Assembly: GCA_009885275.1 (NCBI GenBank)
Contig: VFKY01000238.1
Coordinates: forward strand, 1 to 7,669
Direction of reading: 5' to 3'
Length of the DNA: 7,669 nucleotides
From: Verrucomicrobiota bacterium
GTDB taxonomy: Bacteria; Verrucomicrobiota; Verrucomicrobiia; Verrucomicrobiales; Verrucomicrobiaceae
Shown here: positions 1 through 7,436 of the stretch, piece after piece
Numbering within the stretch: the first letter of the stretch is position 1
Layout of the letters: each line of letters begins with the position of its first letter
Notes under the pieces: model-generated
Seen by the model: only the letters and a program-made list of their open reading frames with translations
The model's database searches: none
Told to the model about the DNA's origin: nothing
Translations under genes and position numbers: made by a program

Positions 1-85
1 TGATATTGGGCTGTCCCGCTGCCGCGACGGACATCGTCGTTGCCGCCAGAGCTGAGAAAAAAAGAGAAAAGTATTTCCGGTTCAT
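1..85 (-). CDS. Probable sulfatase, N-terminal fragment (runs off left edge)
   Basis: Reading leftward from an ATG at 85-83, the frame stays open to the window edge and gives 28 residues. A short basic start (MNRK) is followed by a hydrophobic Phe/Leu/Ala stretch and an Ala-rich cleavage region (SVAAAG), a convincing Sec signal peptide. The next residues are Gln-Pro-Asn-Ile. In exported formylglycine-dependent sulfatases (AslA type, Pfam Sulfatase) the mature chain typically begins this way, just before the first Asp-Asp metal ligands. Those ligands and the Cys/Ser active-site motif lie outside the window, so the identification rests on the leader and four residues. An in-frame GTG at 91-89 is an alternative start; a TGA stop lies shortly upstream of it. 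No strong Shine-Dalgarno is close to the ATG. The gene starts 57 bp after the glycosyltransferase stop in the same direction and could share its transcript. The predicted location is periplasmic or extracellular. Confidence 0.62.
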   Translation of the reverse strand, partial: MNRKYFSLFFSALAATTMSVAAAGQPNI

Positions 86-91
86 GGCCAC

Positions 92-140
92 TGTGAACGC
101 TCATGCTCATCCTGTTGTTTCATCAAAGTCTTCGTTCACA
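92..140. repeat. 8-bp inverted repeat in the gap before the sulfatase-like gene
   Basis: Arms TGTGAACG (92-99) and CGTTCACA (133-140) are perfect reverse complements separated by 33 bases. They nearly fill the gap between the glycosyltransferase stop and the next start. No T-run follows on the minus strand before the next gene begins, so this is not a standard intrinsic terminator. It may be a weak mRNA hairpin, a protein site, or chance. Confidence 0.3.
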
Positions 141-142
141 TG

Positions 143-2035
143 CTATTTCAGCTTCCACACCTGTCGTGTTTGAGCATGTTCCATTCCGTATAAAATAGCC
201 GTGCTCTCAAACAAATTTTTGTCATCAACGAGCGCCATGATATCCGGCCAGCGCATTCTGGCGAAGCGGGCATCGCCCAAATGAACAAAAAGCGATCGAT
301 GCTCCTGACGTGACTGCTCAATCAATTTCACCAGCTCACTTGATTGATCGATGCTAATACAAGCAGGATCATAACCGAGGCGCTTGGTGCAAAATTGCAC
401 GGTGATAGGGTCCCGCTTGGTGTCGATGAATTTAGGATTAAGAATCGTGCGGGTAACTTTTGTCGCTGCGAGCGTGGGTTCAAAATCATGCGTTCGAAGA
501 AGCCCGCATTCATTTGCCCAGAACACTCCCGGAACTGCCATCAAACAGATAGTCGCAAGTGTCTGCCAACGGCCTGGCAGTATAGCGGTTGCTTTTTCAA
601 TCCCTAATCCCATGAGCATCAAAAGTGCAGGCAGGAATGGAGATGCATACCATGGGAGAAGAGAGCTGCCCCATTTCAAAGCCACCAAAAGAATGGTCAG
701 GAATGGCAACAGCATGGCGACAAACATCCACCAATTCTGTTTTGACTGGCGTATAAAAACGAGAGCGCCGGCGAGAATAAATGCTGCGGGAATACCAAAC
801 TCAAACACCAATTTAATCGCCTGACCCGGCCATTCAATATCTCGGCCGATGCAGTAAGGAGAAACCTGTTCTGGAGTGATCCAACGCTGCCCTGTGAGAA
901 GCCAGGTTGTTGCTTCGATACACCACGGCCAGGGAGGTTCACCAGCCATGCTTCTTTCGCCTTTCATCCAAGCCAACACTTGGGGAACGGCTGGAAGCAA
1001 TGTCGGCAGAGTGAGAAGCGCTCCGATGAGACAACCAAACAACCAGCGCCGGAACAGAACCCGATGAGGATCATCGCGGCGTGCCCAGAGACAACCGACA
1101 GCCGCCACATTCATCCCGATCACCCAGTGAATCTGCAACATCCATGTTGAAAGCAATAGCCACTGGCAAAGACCAAAAGCGATCCACCAACGCCACTCTC
1201 CCGTGCGCAGTCCACGCAGAAGCATAAGTAGAGCGAGCGGCCAAAGAGCAAATAGTAGACCGTAGCCACGTGCCTCTGTGGAGTATCGCACAAACCAAGG
1301 ATGCAAAGTAAGCAAGCCCGCGGCGATGACGCCCGCTCGAGGGAATCCCCATTCACTCATGAGTTGATACACTAGAAACAACGCTATCAAACCCGCGATC
1401 AAGCAAGGTAAGCGCATAGCACACTCGCTGAAATAAAGGGCTTCAGGTGAATTCTGGCTTCGGTAAAGCAACGTATGTGATGCTTTTGAGAGCACTGAAA
1501 AAAAGCAGTGATTGTTAGGTGACCGATAACTCCAGATGGCCTCCCCCCAAGTGACCGGGCTGAACTTCAGAGCCCCTTCTTTTGTGACGCGATAGTCCCC
1601 AACCACATTGTGGCGCATGGTCCACTCCTCATCGCCCCACAAACTCTGCTTCAGTCTTGGCGCATTCAGCACGACGGAGAAAAACATGATCATCGCGAGC
1701 ATCACAAGCTGCGTGGTTTTCTTTTGATCTCTGACCGGTAACACCTTCACAGGTTCCTGCCATTTTCTGAACCACCATTTCGCAGTGAAGCACATTGCAG
1801 CGAGCAACACGCCATCGATCATCAACGCGATGGGAAGCATCTGCCTCACCTGCACCACCCAGCGTGACAACACCTTGCCTTCTGGAGCTGGCAGCAAATA
1901 TGGTATGGCAAAACCTAGCAAAAAACAGAGTAGTGAGAGAATCCCCAATAGGGAACGCAGAACCGTCAAAGATAACAAAGCGTGATTCGGATGCCCCTTT
2001 TCACTCGCTCCTAGCGGTTGAACATCATCCTGCAT
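143..2035 (-). CDS. Polytopic membrane glycosyltransferase, GT39/PMT_2-like
   Basis: This predicted inner-membrane protein has about 630 residues and 10 or more hydrophobic segments, a GT-C fold layout. Positions are counted from the ATG at 2035. Segments lie near 25-48, 66-83, 109-125, 209-226, 233-248 and 258-275, with more up to about 508, then a roughly 120-residue soluble tail. The first large outer loop carries LWGDEEW (Asp135, Glu136), matching the acidic catalytic motif of PMT_2/ArnT-like enzymes. RLP at 208-210 and RYSTEARGY at 250-258 match the family's Arg-Leu-Pro and Glu-Ala-Arg-x-Tyr motifs. WYASPFLPALL near 462-472 fits the conserved late segment. Such enzymes move a sugar from a polyprenyl-phosphate carrier to lipid, protein or glycan outside the membrane; donor and acceptor cannot be read here. 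An in-frame TTG at 2041 would add two residues and overlap the preceding stop; the ATG, 2 bases after that stop, is preferred. Translation is probably coupled to the lipoprotein gene. The fold is fairly certain, the substrate unknown. Confidence 0.83.
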   Translation of the reverse strand: MQDDVQPLGASEKGHPNHALLSLTVLRSLLGILSLLCFLLGFAIPYLLPAPEGKVLSRWVVQVRQMLPIALMIDGVLLAAMCFTAKWWFRKWQEPVKVLPVRDQKKTTQLVMLAMIMFFSVVLNAPRLKQSLWGDEEWTMRHNVVGDYRVTKEGALKFSPVTWGEAIWSYRSPNNHCFFSVLSKASHTLLYRSQNSPEALYFSECAMRLPCLIAGLIALFLVYQLMSEWGFPRAGVIAAGLLTLHPWFVRYSTEARGYGLLFALWPLALLMLLRGLRTGEWRWWIAFGLCQWLLLSTWMLQIHWVIGMNVAAVGCLWARRDDPHRVLFRRWLFGCLIGALLTLPTLLPAVPQVLAWMKGERSMAGEPPWPWCIEATTWLLTGQRWITPEQVSPYCIGRDIEWPGQAIKLVFEFGIPAAFILAGALVFIRQSKQNWWMFVAMLLPFLTILLVALKWGSSLLPWYASPFLPALLMLMGLGIEKATAILPGRWQTLATICLMAVPGVFWANECGLLRTHDFEPTLAATKVTRTILNPKFIDTKRDPITVQFCTKRLGYDPACISIDQSSELVKLIEQSRQEHRSLFVHLGDARFARMRWPDIMALVDDKNLFESTAILYGMEHAQTRQVWKLK

Positions 2036-2037
2036 GA

Positions 2038-2481
2038 TCAAAAACGAATGTCGATGACTCCATGCGCCTCCAATTGCGCATTCAGCTCCCTGGCATCAAG
2101 TGCCCCAGTTTCGCGCAGAGAAGCATCGGTACCCTGGCTTGAGGCCAACGCCTTCCATGCTTTAAACACATGTTCCCACGCTTTTTGTAAATCCAGCGGC
2201 AAGCCTTCGGTCGGCACTTGATTCATTTTTTCAGCCAGTTGCTTTATCATCGACTGACGTTGCGGCTCTGATTGAATACTGGCTTGCGTTTGACGCCACT
2301 GCAAAATGTCACGCAACGCGGCAGCAAATTTGTTCACGGCCATTTGTTCCTCACTGCGTTTCAGAACAGCCTCTGCGTAACGCTTCTTTTCTGATTTTGG
2401 CTTTTCTGGTTTACGACACCCCGCATTGCTGATGGTCAGCGCTAAAGCCAAGACCAGAAAATTCCAATTGGATCGTTGCAT
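2038..2481 (-). CDS. Small predicted lipoprotein of unknown function
   Basis: No domain of known function is recognised. From the ATG at 2481 the protein has 147 residues. It starts with MQRSNW, a hydrophobic stretch (FLVLALALTI) and SNAGC, so Cys22 is a plausible lipidation site, although Asn at -3 departs from the usual Leu. The mature part is strongly charged, with Lys/Glu-rich sequence directly after the Cys and then probable helices. A short stretch near residues 93-112 (LPLDLQKAWEHVFKAWKAL) has two Ala-Trp steps about eight residues apart and may be the conserved core. It would be anchored in a membrane facing the periplasm. An in-frame TTG at 2490 overlaps the stop of the DUF1501 gene by four bases (TTGA) and would add three residues; the ATG starts 5 bases after that stop. 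No Shine-Dalgarno is evident, so translation is probably coupled. Its position suggests an accessory to the DUF1501 and cytochrome proteins, which is inference only. Confidence 0.72.
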   Translation of the reverse strand: MQRSNWNFLVLALALTISNAGCRKPEKPKSEKKRYAEAVLKRSEEQMAVNKFAAALRDILQWRQTQASIQSEPQRQSMIKQLAEKMNQVPTEGLPLDLQKAWEHVFKAWKALASSQGTDASLRETGALDARELNAQLEAHGVIDIRF

Positions 2482-2486
2482 AATGC

Positions 2487-3929
2487 TCAAGCCAGAATCG
2501 GTTTCACTAGGTTGCCGGCCACATCGGTCAGCCGGAAGTCACGCCCCTGATGACTGAAAGTATATCGCTCGTGCTGAATGCCCATCAGATGCAGAAACGT
2601 AGCGTGAAAATCATTGACCGTAACTTTCTCATCCACCACATCGAAACCAAATTCATCCGTGGCACCATAAGTCATACCGGGCTTCACTCCGGCACCGGCA
2701 AGCCAACAGGTAAAGGAATCGCGGTGGTGTTCTCGACCATATTCCCCACCCTCTTTGAGACCGCCCTGAGAATAGCAGGTGCGACCGAACTCTGAAACAA
2801 ACATGACCAGCGTATCTTCCAACAAACCACGCTCGGACATGTCCTCCAACAATGCCGCAATCGGTTGATCGATCTCCTTCGCATTGTTACTAAAGGCCGC
2901 TTGAAGCAATGCGTGATGATCCCAACCCGGATGATAGAGCTGCACAAAGCGCACCCCGCTCTCACACATGCGACGGGCCAGCACGCAGTTATAAGCAAAG
3001 GAACCTGCTGATCTCACCTCCGGTCCATACTTGTCGAGCGTCTCCGGTTTTTCACTCAATATATCGGTGATGCCCGGCACAGATGTTTGCATGCGAAATG
3101 CCATTTCATATTGTGCGATACGGGCATTAATGTCTCCCTCTCCACGACGAGTCATTTCGTCAGCCTGCACCTCGCGCAGATGATCGAGCATGCGGCGGTG
3201 GATTTCCGGCGGAAGCCCTGAGGGATTGTTCAAATAGAGAACCGCCTCCTTGCCAGCGCGAAAAGGCACGGCCTGATGCTGTGAGGGAAGGAAGCCACTA
3301 TCCCACAAGCGTGATGAGAGCGGTTGGTCAGCTTCTTTCTTGGTCACCAGCACAATGAAGGCGGGCAGATTCTCGTTCTCTGATCCAAGACCATAACTGA
3401 TCCATGATCCCATGCTGGGCCGACCGGGAAGCTGGCTGCCGCTGTTGATATAAATAATGGCCGGGTCATGATTGACCGCTTCAGAAACCATGCCCTTCAA
3501 AAAACAAATGCGGTCGGACTGCTTGGCTAGATGAGGAAAACGATCGCTAAGCCAGGCGCCACTTTGTCCGTGTTGCTTGAACTCAAAGGCTGAGCCTTGC
3601 ATGGGGAAGCTGGCCTGTAATTTCGACATGCCGAGGGGCTTGCGACCATTAAAAACCGAAGCAGGCAACTGTTCCTTTTCGCGTTTTTTTAGCAGCGGCT
3701 TGTGATCAAAGGCATCCAATTGGGAAAGCCCCCCGCTCATGAACAGACATATCACTTTCTTGGCCTTGGGCGCAAAGTGTGGCAATTCAGGCAAGCTGAT
3801 CGGCCCTCTCTCATCCGTCGTGCCGCCAATCAATGAGGTGAGAGCAGCACCACCCAAGCCATACCCCGACCGCGAGAGCCACTCTCGCCGTGACAGATGC
3901 CTTGGGTTGTTGAAACGTTGACAATGCAT
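2487..3929 (-). CDS. DUF1501 family protein with Tat-like signal
   Basis: The 480 residues are the usual length for DUF1501, a family grouped with alkaline-phosphatase/sulfatase-like folds but without an established reaction. The N-terminus has SRREWLSRSG (13-22) then a Gly/Ala-rich hydrophobic stretch, a twin-arginine-like leader with Trp where Phe is usual, so export in folded form is likely. Family landmarks appear in order: FMSGGLSQLDAFDHKP (63-78), RPSMGSWISYGLG (170-182), ARRMCESGVRFVQLYHPGWDHH (from 318), SEFGRT (379-384), GREHHRDSFTCWLAGAG (398-414), TDEFG (424-428), DFHATFLHLMG (440-450) and GRDFRLTDV (462-470). The His/Asp clusters WDHH and REHH could bind metal by analogy with the clan. 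The sequence has Ser-Gly-Gly and Val-Ser-Glu where many relatives have His-Gly-Gly and Gly-Gly-Glu. The gene follows the cytochrome/DUF1553 gene after 18 bp, the standard pairing of these families, and no clear Shine-Dalgarno precedes its ATG. Family membership is near certain; function is not known. Confidence 0.95.
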   Translation of the reverse strand: MHCQRFNNPRHLSRREWLSRSGYGLGGAALTSLIGGTTDERGPISLPELPHFAPKAKKVICLFMSGGLSQLDAFDHKPLLKKREKEQLPASVFNGRKPLGMSKLQASFPMQGSAFEFKQHGQSGAWLSDRFPHLAKQSDRICFLKGMVSEAVNHDPAIIYINSGSQLPGRPSMGSWISYGLGSENENLPAFIVLVTKKEADQPLSSRLWDSGFLPSQHQAVPFRAGKEAVLYLNNPSGLPPEIHRRMLDHLREVQADEMTRRGEGDINARIAQYEMAFRMQTSVPGITDILSEKPETLDKYGPEVRSAGSFAYNCVLARRMCESGVRFVQLYHPGWDHHALLQAAFSNNAKEIDQPIAALLEDMSERGLLEDTLVMFVSEFGRTCYSQGGLKEGGEYGREHHRDSFTCWLAGAGVKPGMTYGATDEFGFDVVDEKVTVNDFHATFLHLMGIQHERYTFSHQGRDFRLTDVAGNLVKPILA

Positions 3930-3947
3930 GAGACGAGATGAGGAAAA

Positions 3948-6900
3948 TTAGTAGGAAGTTACAAAGGGTTCTGAACTAAACAGGGCGCGAGTCATCAGCA
4001 AAGTGCTCGCGACTTCAACCGCAGAAAGATTCTTGTTCACGGCTGAATCACCCGTGGAAGTAAGCAACTTGTCGGCTTCAGCTGAGTTTTTTGTGTAGTA
4101 ATCACGAGCCTCATCAATGAGCTTCATCATTGTAGCCAACTGCACTTCAGAAGGTTGGTGACTCGTCAGAAGGCGGAAGGCTTCGCGCACACGCTGTGAT
4201 TCCTGATCAGCTTCCGGATAATTTTTTACCAATTTCTCTGCCATGATTCGTGCCGCTTCCAAAAAACCTGTATCATTCATGAGAGCAAGTGCCTGCAATG
4301 GAGTCAGGGTGCATTCTCGGCGCACCAGACAAAATTCACGCGTAGGAGCATCGAACATATTCATCATCGGCGGCGGAGAGGTGCGCCGCCAGAAGGTATA
4401 GAGGCTACGCCGATAAAGCTTGTCGCCAGTGTCTTGAACATAGACGTGCTGAGTGCCGCTGTCCTCCCACACCCCTTCTGGCTGATAGGGATTCACACTT
4501 CTGCCTCCGATAGTGGGATTAAGCAGTCCACTAGCGGCAAGCGCGGCATCGCGTAACTGCTCGGCAGACAATCGGAAGCTTGGACCACGCGCGAGAAACG
4601 TATTGTCCGGATCATCACGGCCAATGCTTTCATTTGCTGGAATGGAAGATTGCCGGAAGGTCTTGGACAAAACAATCTCGCGACAAAGTGCCTTTATATC
4701 CCAACCACTTTCCACGAAATGCACGGAGAGGTAGTCTAGAAGTGCGGGATTAGATGGGGATTTCCCTTGAAGCCCAAAATCTTCAGGGGTGCCCATGATG
4801 CCTCTCCCAAAAAACAAGGACCATAAACGATTCACTTGTACCCGGCTCGTCAAAGGATGCTGAGGATCCGTCATCCACTGTGCCAGACCGCGGCGATCGA
4901 GTGGCGCGTCTTTAGGGAAAGGAAGAAGCGCCGCTGGAGTGCCCGGCTGCACCTCCTCACTAGGTTGACGGAAGTCGCCGCGTTTAAGCAAAGGTGTGGC
5001 GCGACGCTGTCCCGACATTTCATTCATCACCATGAGTTCAGTCAGGGGAATACTGAAATCATTTTCTGCTTTTCTAGCCAAGGTAAGCTTTTGAAAAGCC
5101 TCCCGACATGGTCCATCCACTTCACGGACATACCAGTCAAACCAAGCCTCATCCGCATGCTTCAACGCAGCACCTGCCAATCGTGACATCTCGACAGCAC
5201 TTAATTCAACGTCAAATGCCCTTAACTCATCCAGTGCAGCATTGCGCAAACCGGTATCCAATGTGCGTCCACCCAGCCTCAAGGTAAGAGGATCACCCGC
5301 ATTGGCATCCGCAACTTTGCCATTGTTGAAATCTCCCCATTCCTCCAAATAATCGATATCCTTGTAAAGATGATCGCGAATGATTTTCACCGGCAACTCT
5401 TTACCATCGACATACAATTTGATACCGGCAGCGCTACTGGAGCCGTCATAAGTATAACCGATGTGTTTCCAATCCTTGAACTCCACTTCCTCAACTGCCT
5501 GTACTCGAATGGCGTTCCCAGGGTAGAAATGTCCCAGAGTGGCGGTGAGCTTGCCTGATACGAAGGTAAGTTCATAACCACGGTGAGCACAATCCATCCC
5601 TGCCTTGCTGCGATGGAGAATCACACCTTGATCGGACACAGTGGGAGTGCGTAGCCAAACTGAAAAACTAAAGGGTTGAAAACGTCGATAATGGGCCACA
5701 TTCGGAAACCCGTATTTCTTAGCCTTATCCTTAGGGAACAGACAACTGCCAGCGCTCTTGCCCGGCGCTTCCTCCGTAAAAATGGAACCGGTACCAACTA
5801 TCTTGGGATCACTGTCGGCCAAAAATAAGCGCTCCTTCGTGTCCATCAAATCAAAACTCGCATAAAGCTCCGGCTTTGGCGACAGGGCCTCCTTGCGTTG
5901 AGACAATGTGTTGTCTGCCAATTCTCCCCACAATCCCACTCCACCTCCCGGAGGTGCGTTGCTTTTCAGCCACACCTTAAAACGTACCGCAGCTTCTGTA
6001 CTTGCGGCCTGCCATTCAGATTCGGCCTTCTGCACTTCGCGTTTAAGTTTCTCATGCTGCGTCTGCTCGCCCGATTTATACACGAATGCTGTCGGCGTCG
6101 GAATACCATTGGTGTAGCGGGCAAACAAACCCCATTCATCAATGTTGTTCAAAAACGCGGCGAACTGATAATACTCTTTGGCAGTAAACGGATCATACTT
6201 GTGATCATGGCAACGGGCACACTCCAGAGTAAGCCCCAGCACCGCAGTCGAGGTGGTCTTGACCCTGTCAAAAACCTGTTCCCAGCGGAACTCCTCGGGG
6301 TCACTGCCACTCTCATTGGACATGACGGGTAGGCGATGGAACGCCGTGGCCACAATTTGGTCCTGAGTTGCTTCCGGCAACATGTCGCCAGCCATCTGCC
6401 ACTGAACAAACTTGTCGTAAGGCAGATTTTCATTGAATGCCTTGATCACCCATTCACGCCAGGGCCAAACTTCAGAATCGGCATCTTCATGGCGGCCATA
6501 GGTGTCGCCATAACGCGCAGCATCAAGCCAGTTGAGTGCCATGCGCTCCCCATAATGAGGGGACTTCAACAATCGATCCACGACTTTTTCATAGGCATCG
6601 GACGAGTGGTCGCTCACGAATGCATCAATTTCCGAGAGTGTAGGGGGCAAGCCAATGAGTGCAAAATTTACACGGCGGAACCACTGTTCGCGATCTGCCT
6701 CCAGGGAAGATGGCCAGCCTTTTTTGATCAACGGGGCGCGCACGAGGGCATCGATCGGATTCGCGCAACCCGGGACTTCTGGTATGGGTGGTTTTACAGG
6801 CGGAATGAAAGCCCAGTGAGCTTCATACTTTGCGCCTTGTTTGATCCAGAGACGCAATAAATTCTTTTCCGCATCAGTGAGGGCACTATGCTTCTCCGGT

Positions 6901-7205
6901 GGCGGCATAACTTCATCCTCATCTTTGGATAAGAGTCGCTTTATCAGCTCACTTTGATCAGGCTCACCGGCCACAATCGCCTTTTTCTCAAGAGCGTCCT
7001 CGCGCTCATCAAGTCGAAGCTTCCCTTTCCGCTTGGCAGCATCTGCGCCGTGACAGGCAAAACATTTAGCTGACAACACGGGTCTTACTTCAAAATTATA
7101 GGAGACAGCATCCTCCGCTTTACCCTGCACGTGGGCAAAACCACAGACACCAAGCAAGGTGATTGCGGCATACTTGGAGGAGGTCTTGATAAAAATGGAG
7201 GCCAT
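3948..7205 (-). CDS. Exported PSCyt1-DUF1549-LamG-DUF1553 cytochrome protein
   Basis: This 1085-residue protein opens with a Sec-type leader (basic residues to 11, hydrophobic 12-25, likely cleavage near 28-30). A PSCyt1 domain follows (about 35-125) with haem motif CFACH (Cys48, Cys51, His52) and a candidate axial Met at 100 in VMPPP. DUF1549/PSCyt2 spans about 145-355 and includes LNWLDAARYGDTYGRHED (224-241) and a second CxxCH in CARCHDHKYDPF (Cys329, Cys332, His333). A Lys/Glu-rich helical linker (380-415) leads to a LamG/concanavalin-like domain (about 445-680; FSFSVWLRT, IKLYVDGKELP, LDELRAFDVELS). DUF1553/PSD1 occupies about 765-1080 with VNRLWSLFFGRG (791-802), EDFG (808-811), RRSLYTFWRRT (932-942), FDAPTRE (951-957) and TLTPLQALALMND (966-978). 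The haems imply a redox role outside the cytoplasm, and LamG suggests carbohydrate or surface binding; the reaction is unknown. It is the first gene of the tight cluster, with no good Shine-Dalgarno before the ATG. Domain assignment is firm, role inferred. Confidence 0.95.
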   Translation of the reverse strand: MASIFIKTSSKYAAITLLGVCGFAHVQGKAEDAVSYNFEVRPVLSAKCFACHGADAAKRKGKLRLDEREDALEKKAIVAGEPDQSELIKRLLSKDEDEVMPPPEKHSALTDAEKNLLRLWIKQGAKYEAHWAFIPPVKPPIPEVPGCANPIDALVRAPLIKKGWPSSLEADREQWFRRVNFALIGLPPTLSEIDAFVSDHSSDAYEKVVDRLLKSPHYGERMALNWLDAARYGDTYGRHEDADSEVWPWREWVIKAFNENLPYDKFVQWQMAGDMLPEATQDQIVATAFHRLPVMSNESGSDPEEFRWEQVFDRVKTTSTAVLGLTLECARCHDHKYDPFTAKEYYQFAAFLNNIDEWGLFARYTNGIPTPTAFVYKSGEQTQHEKLKREVQKAESEWQAASTEAAVRFKVWLKSNAPPGGGVGLWGELADNTLSQRKEALSPKPELYASFDLMDTKERLFLADSDPKIVGTGSIFTEEAPGKSAGSCLFPKDKAKKYGFPNVAHYRRFQPFSFSVWLRTPTVSDQGVILHRSKAGMDCAHRGYELTFVSGKLTATLGHFYPGNAIRVQAVEEVEFKDWKHIGYTYDGSSSAAGIKLYVDGKELPVKIIRDHLYKDIDYLEEWGDFNNGKVADANAGDPLTLRLGGRTLDTGLRNAALDELRAFDVELSAVEMSRLAGAALKHADEAWFDWYVREVDGPCREAFQKLTLARKAENDFSIPLTELMVMNEMSGQRRATPLLKRGDFRQPSEEVQPGTPAALLPFPKDAPLDRRGLAQWMTDPQHPLTSRVQVNRLWSLFFGRGIMGTPEDFGLQGKSPSNPALLDYLSVHFVESGWDIKALCREIVLSKTFRQSSIPANESIGRDDPDNTFLARGPSFRLSAEQLRDAALAASGLLNPTIGGRSVNPYQPEGVWEDSGTQHVYVQDTGDKLYRRSLYTFWRRTSPPPMMNMFDAPTREFCLVRRECTLTPLQALALMNDTGFLEAARIMAEKLVKNYPEADQESQRVREAFRLLTSHQPSEVQLATMMKLIDEARDYYTKNSAEADKLLTSTGDSAVNKNLSAVEVASTLLMTRALFSSEPFVTSY

Positions 7206-7436
7206 TAGAAACTAGGATGGATATCGGAATGTCTCACCTACCCAAAAAGGAGTCCGCCATAGCAGGAAAGAGATCCATTCTCCACAGACTTACGAGACGA
7301 GACTTTATCTTCATTTGAATTACTACGTAGAAACCTATATTCAGCGTTAATTCCTACGTATAAACAAAGCTCCTCGCAACATCTTTTAGAATTTTCTGTA
7401 TGCTCCCATGCGATGTTTTAAGAAGCAAAACGCTGG
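7206..7436. other. Intergenic region upstream of the cytochrome/DUF1501 cluster
   Basis: About 230 bp without a convincing gene separates the right-edge gene from the four-gene cluster, so the cluster promoter should lie here. It is more AT-rich than the flanking genes in its middle (about 7310-7400) and contains the paired TACGTA repeats described separately. I could not place a convincing sigma-70 -35/-10 pair. The leader from the repeats to the cytochrome ATG is about 110 bases. It has no obvious riboswitch, only a possible 8-codon frame (7260-7234) that is probably not meaningful. Confidence 0.6.
7318..7365 (-). promoter_or_regulatory. Two direct 17-bp repeats with TACGTA core, candidate operator
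   Basis: Positions 7318-7334 (AATTACTACGTAGAAAC) and 7349-7365 (AATTCCTACGTATAAAC) match at 15 of 17 bases. They have the same orientation, a 14-bp spacer and a 31-bp period, close to three helical turns. Each copy is centred on TACGTA and is itself an imperfect dyad (TTnCTAC/GTAGnAA; 12 of 14 in the first copy, 10 of 14 in the second). Two same-face dyads about 112 bp upstream of the first gene of a cluster suggest tandem binding sites for a dimeric regulator. The regulator cannot be named. Direct repeat promoter elements or chance are the alternatives. Confidence 0.5.

Noticed and set aside
56..70. T-rich run on the minus strand as a possible terminator after the glycosyltransferase
   Set aside because: It encodes the Phe/Leu core of the sulfatase-like signal peptide and is not immediately preceded by a G-C-rich stem.
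100..111. Short tandem GCTCAT GCTCAT
   Set aside because: Two copies of a hexamer are unremarkable in a window of this size.
384..824. A 146-codon open frame on the plus strand
   Set aside because: It lies fully inside the glycosyltransferase gene, whose minus-strand product has clear membrane segments and family motifs. The plus-strand product has no domain-like pattern.
5898..6860. Plus-strand open frames of 144 and 174 codons
   Set aside because: Both lie opposite the DUF1549/linker part of the cytochrome protein, where the minus-strand frame has strong conserved motifs. They are antisense shadows.
7234..7260. Eight-codon upstream frame (MADSFLGR) before the cytochrome gene
   Set aside because: It has no ribosome binding site and no regulatory codon pattern, and a frame this short is expected by chance.
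7318..7365. The two repeats as a minimal CRISPR array
   Set aside because: There are only two copies, the repeat is 17 bp and the spacer 14 bp, all too small, and no cas genes are present.
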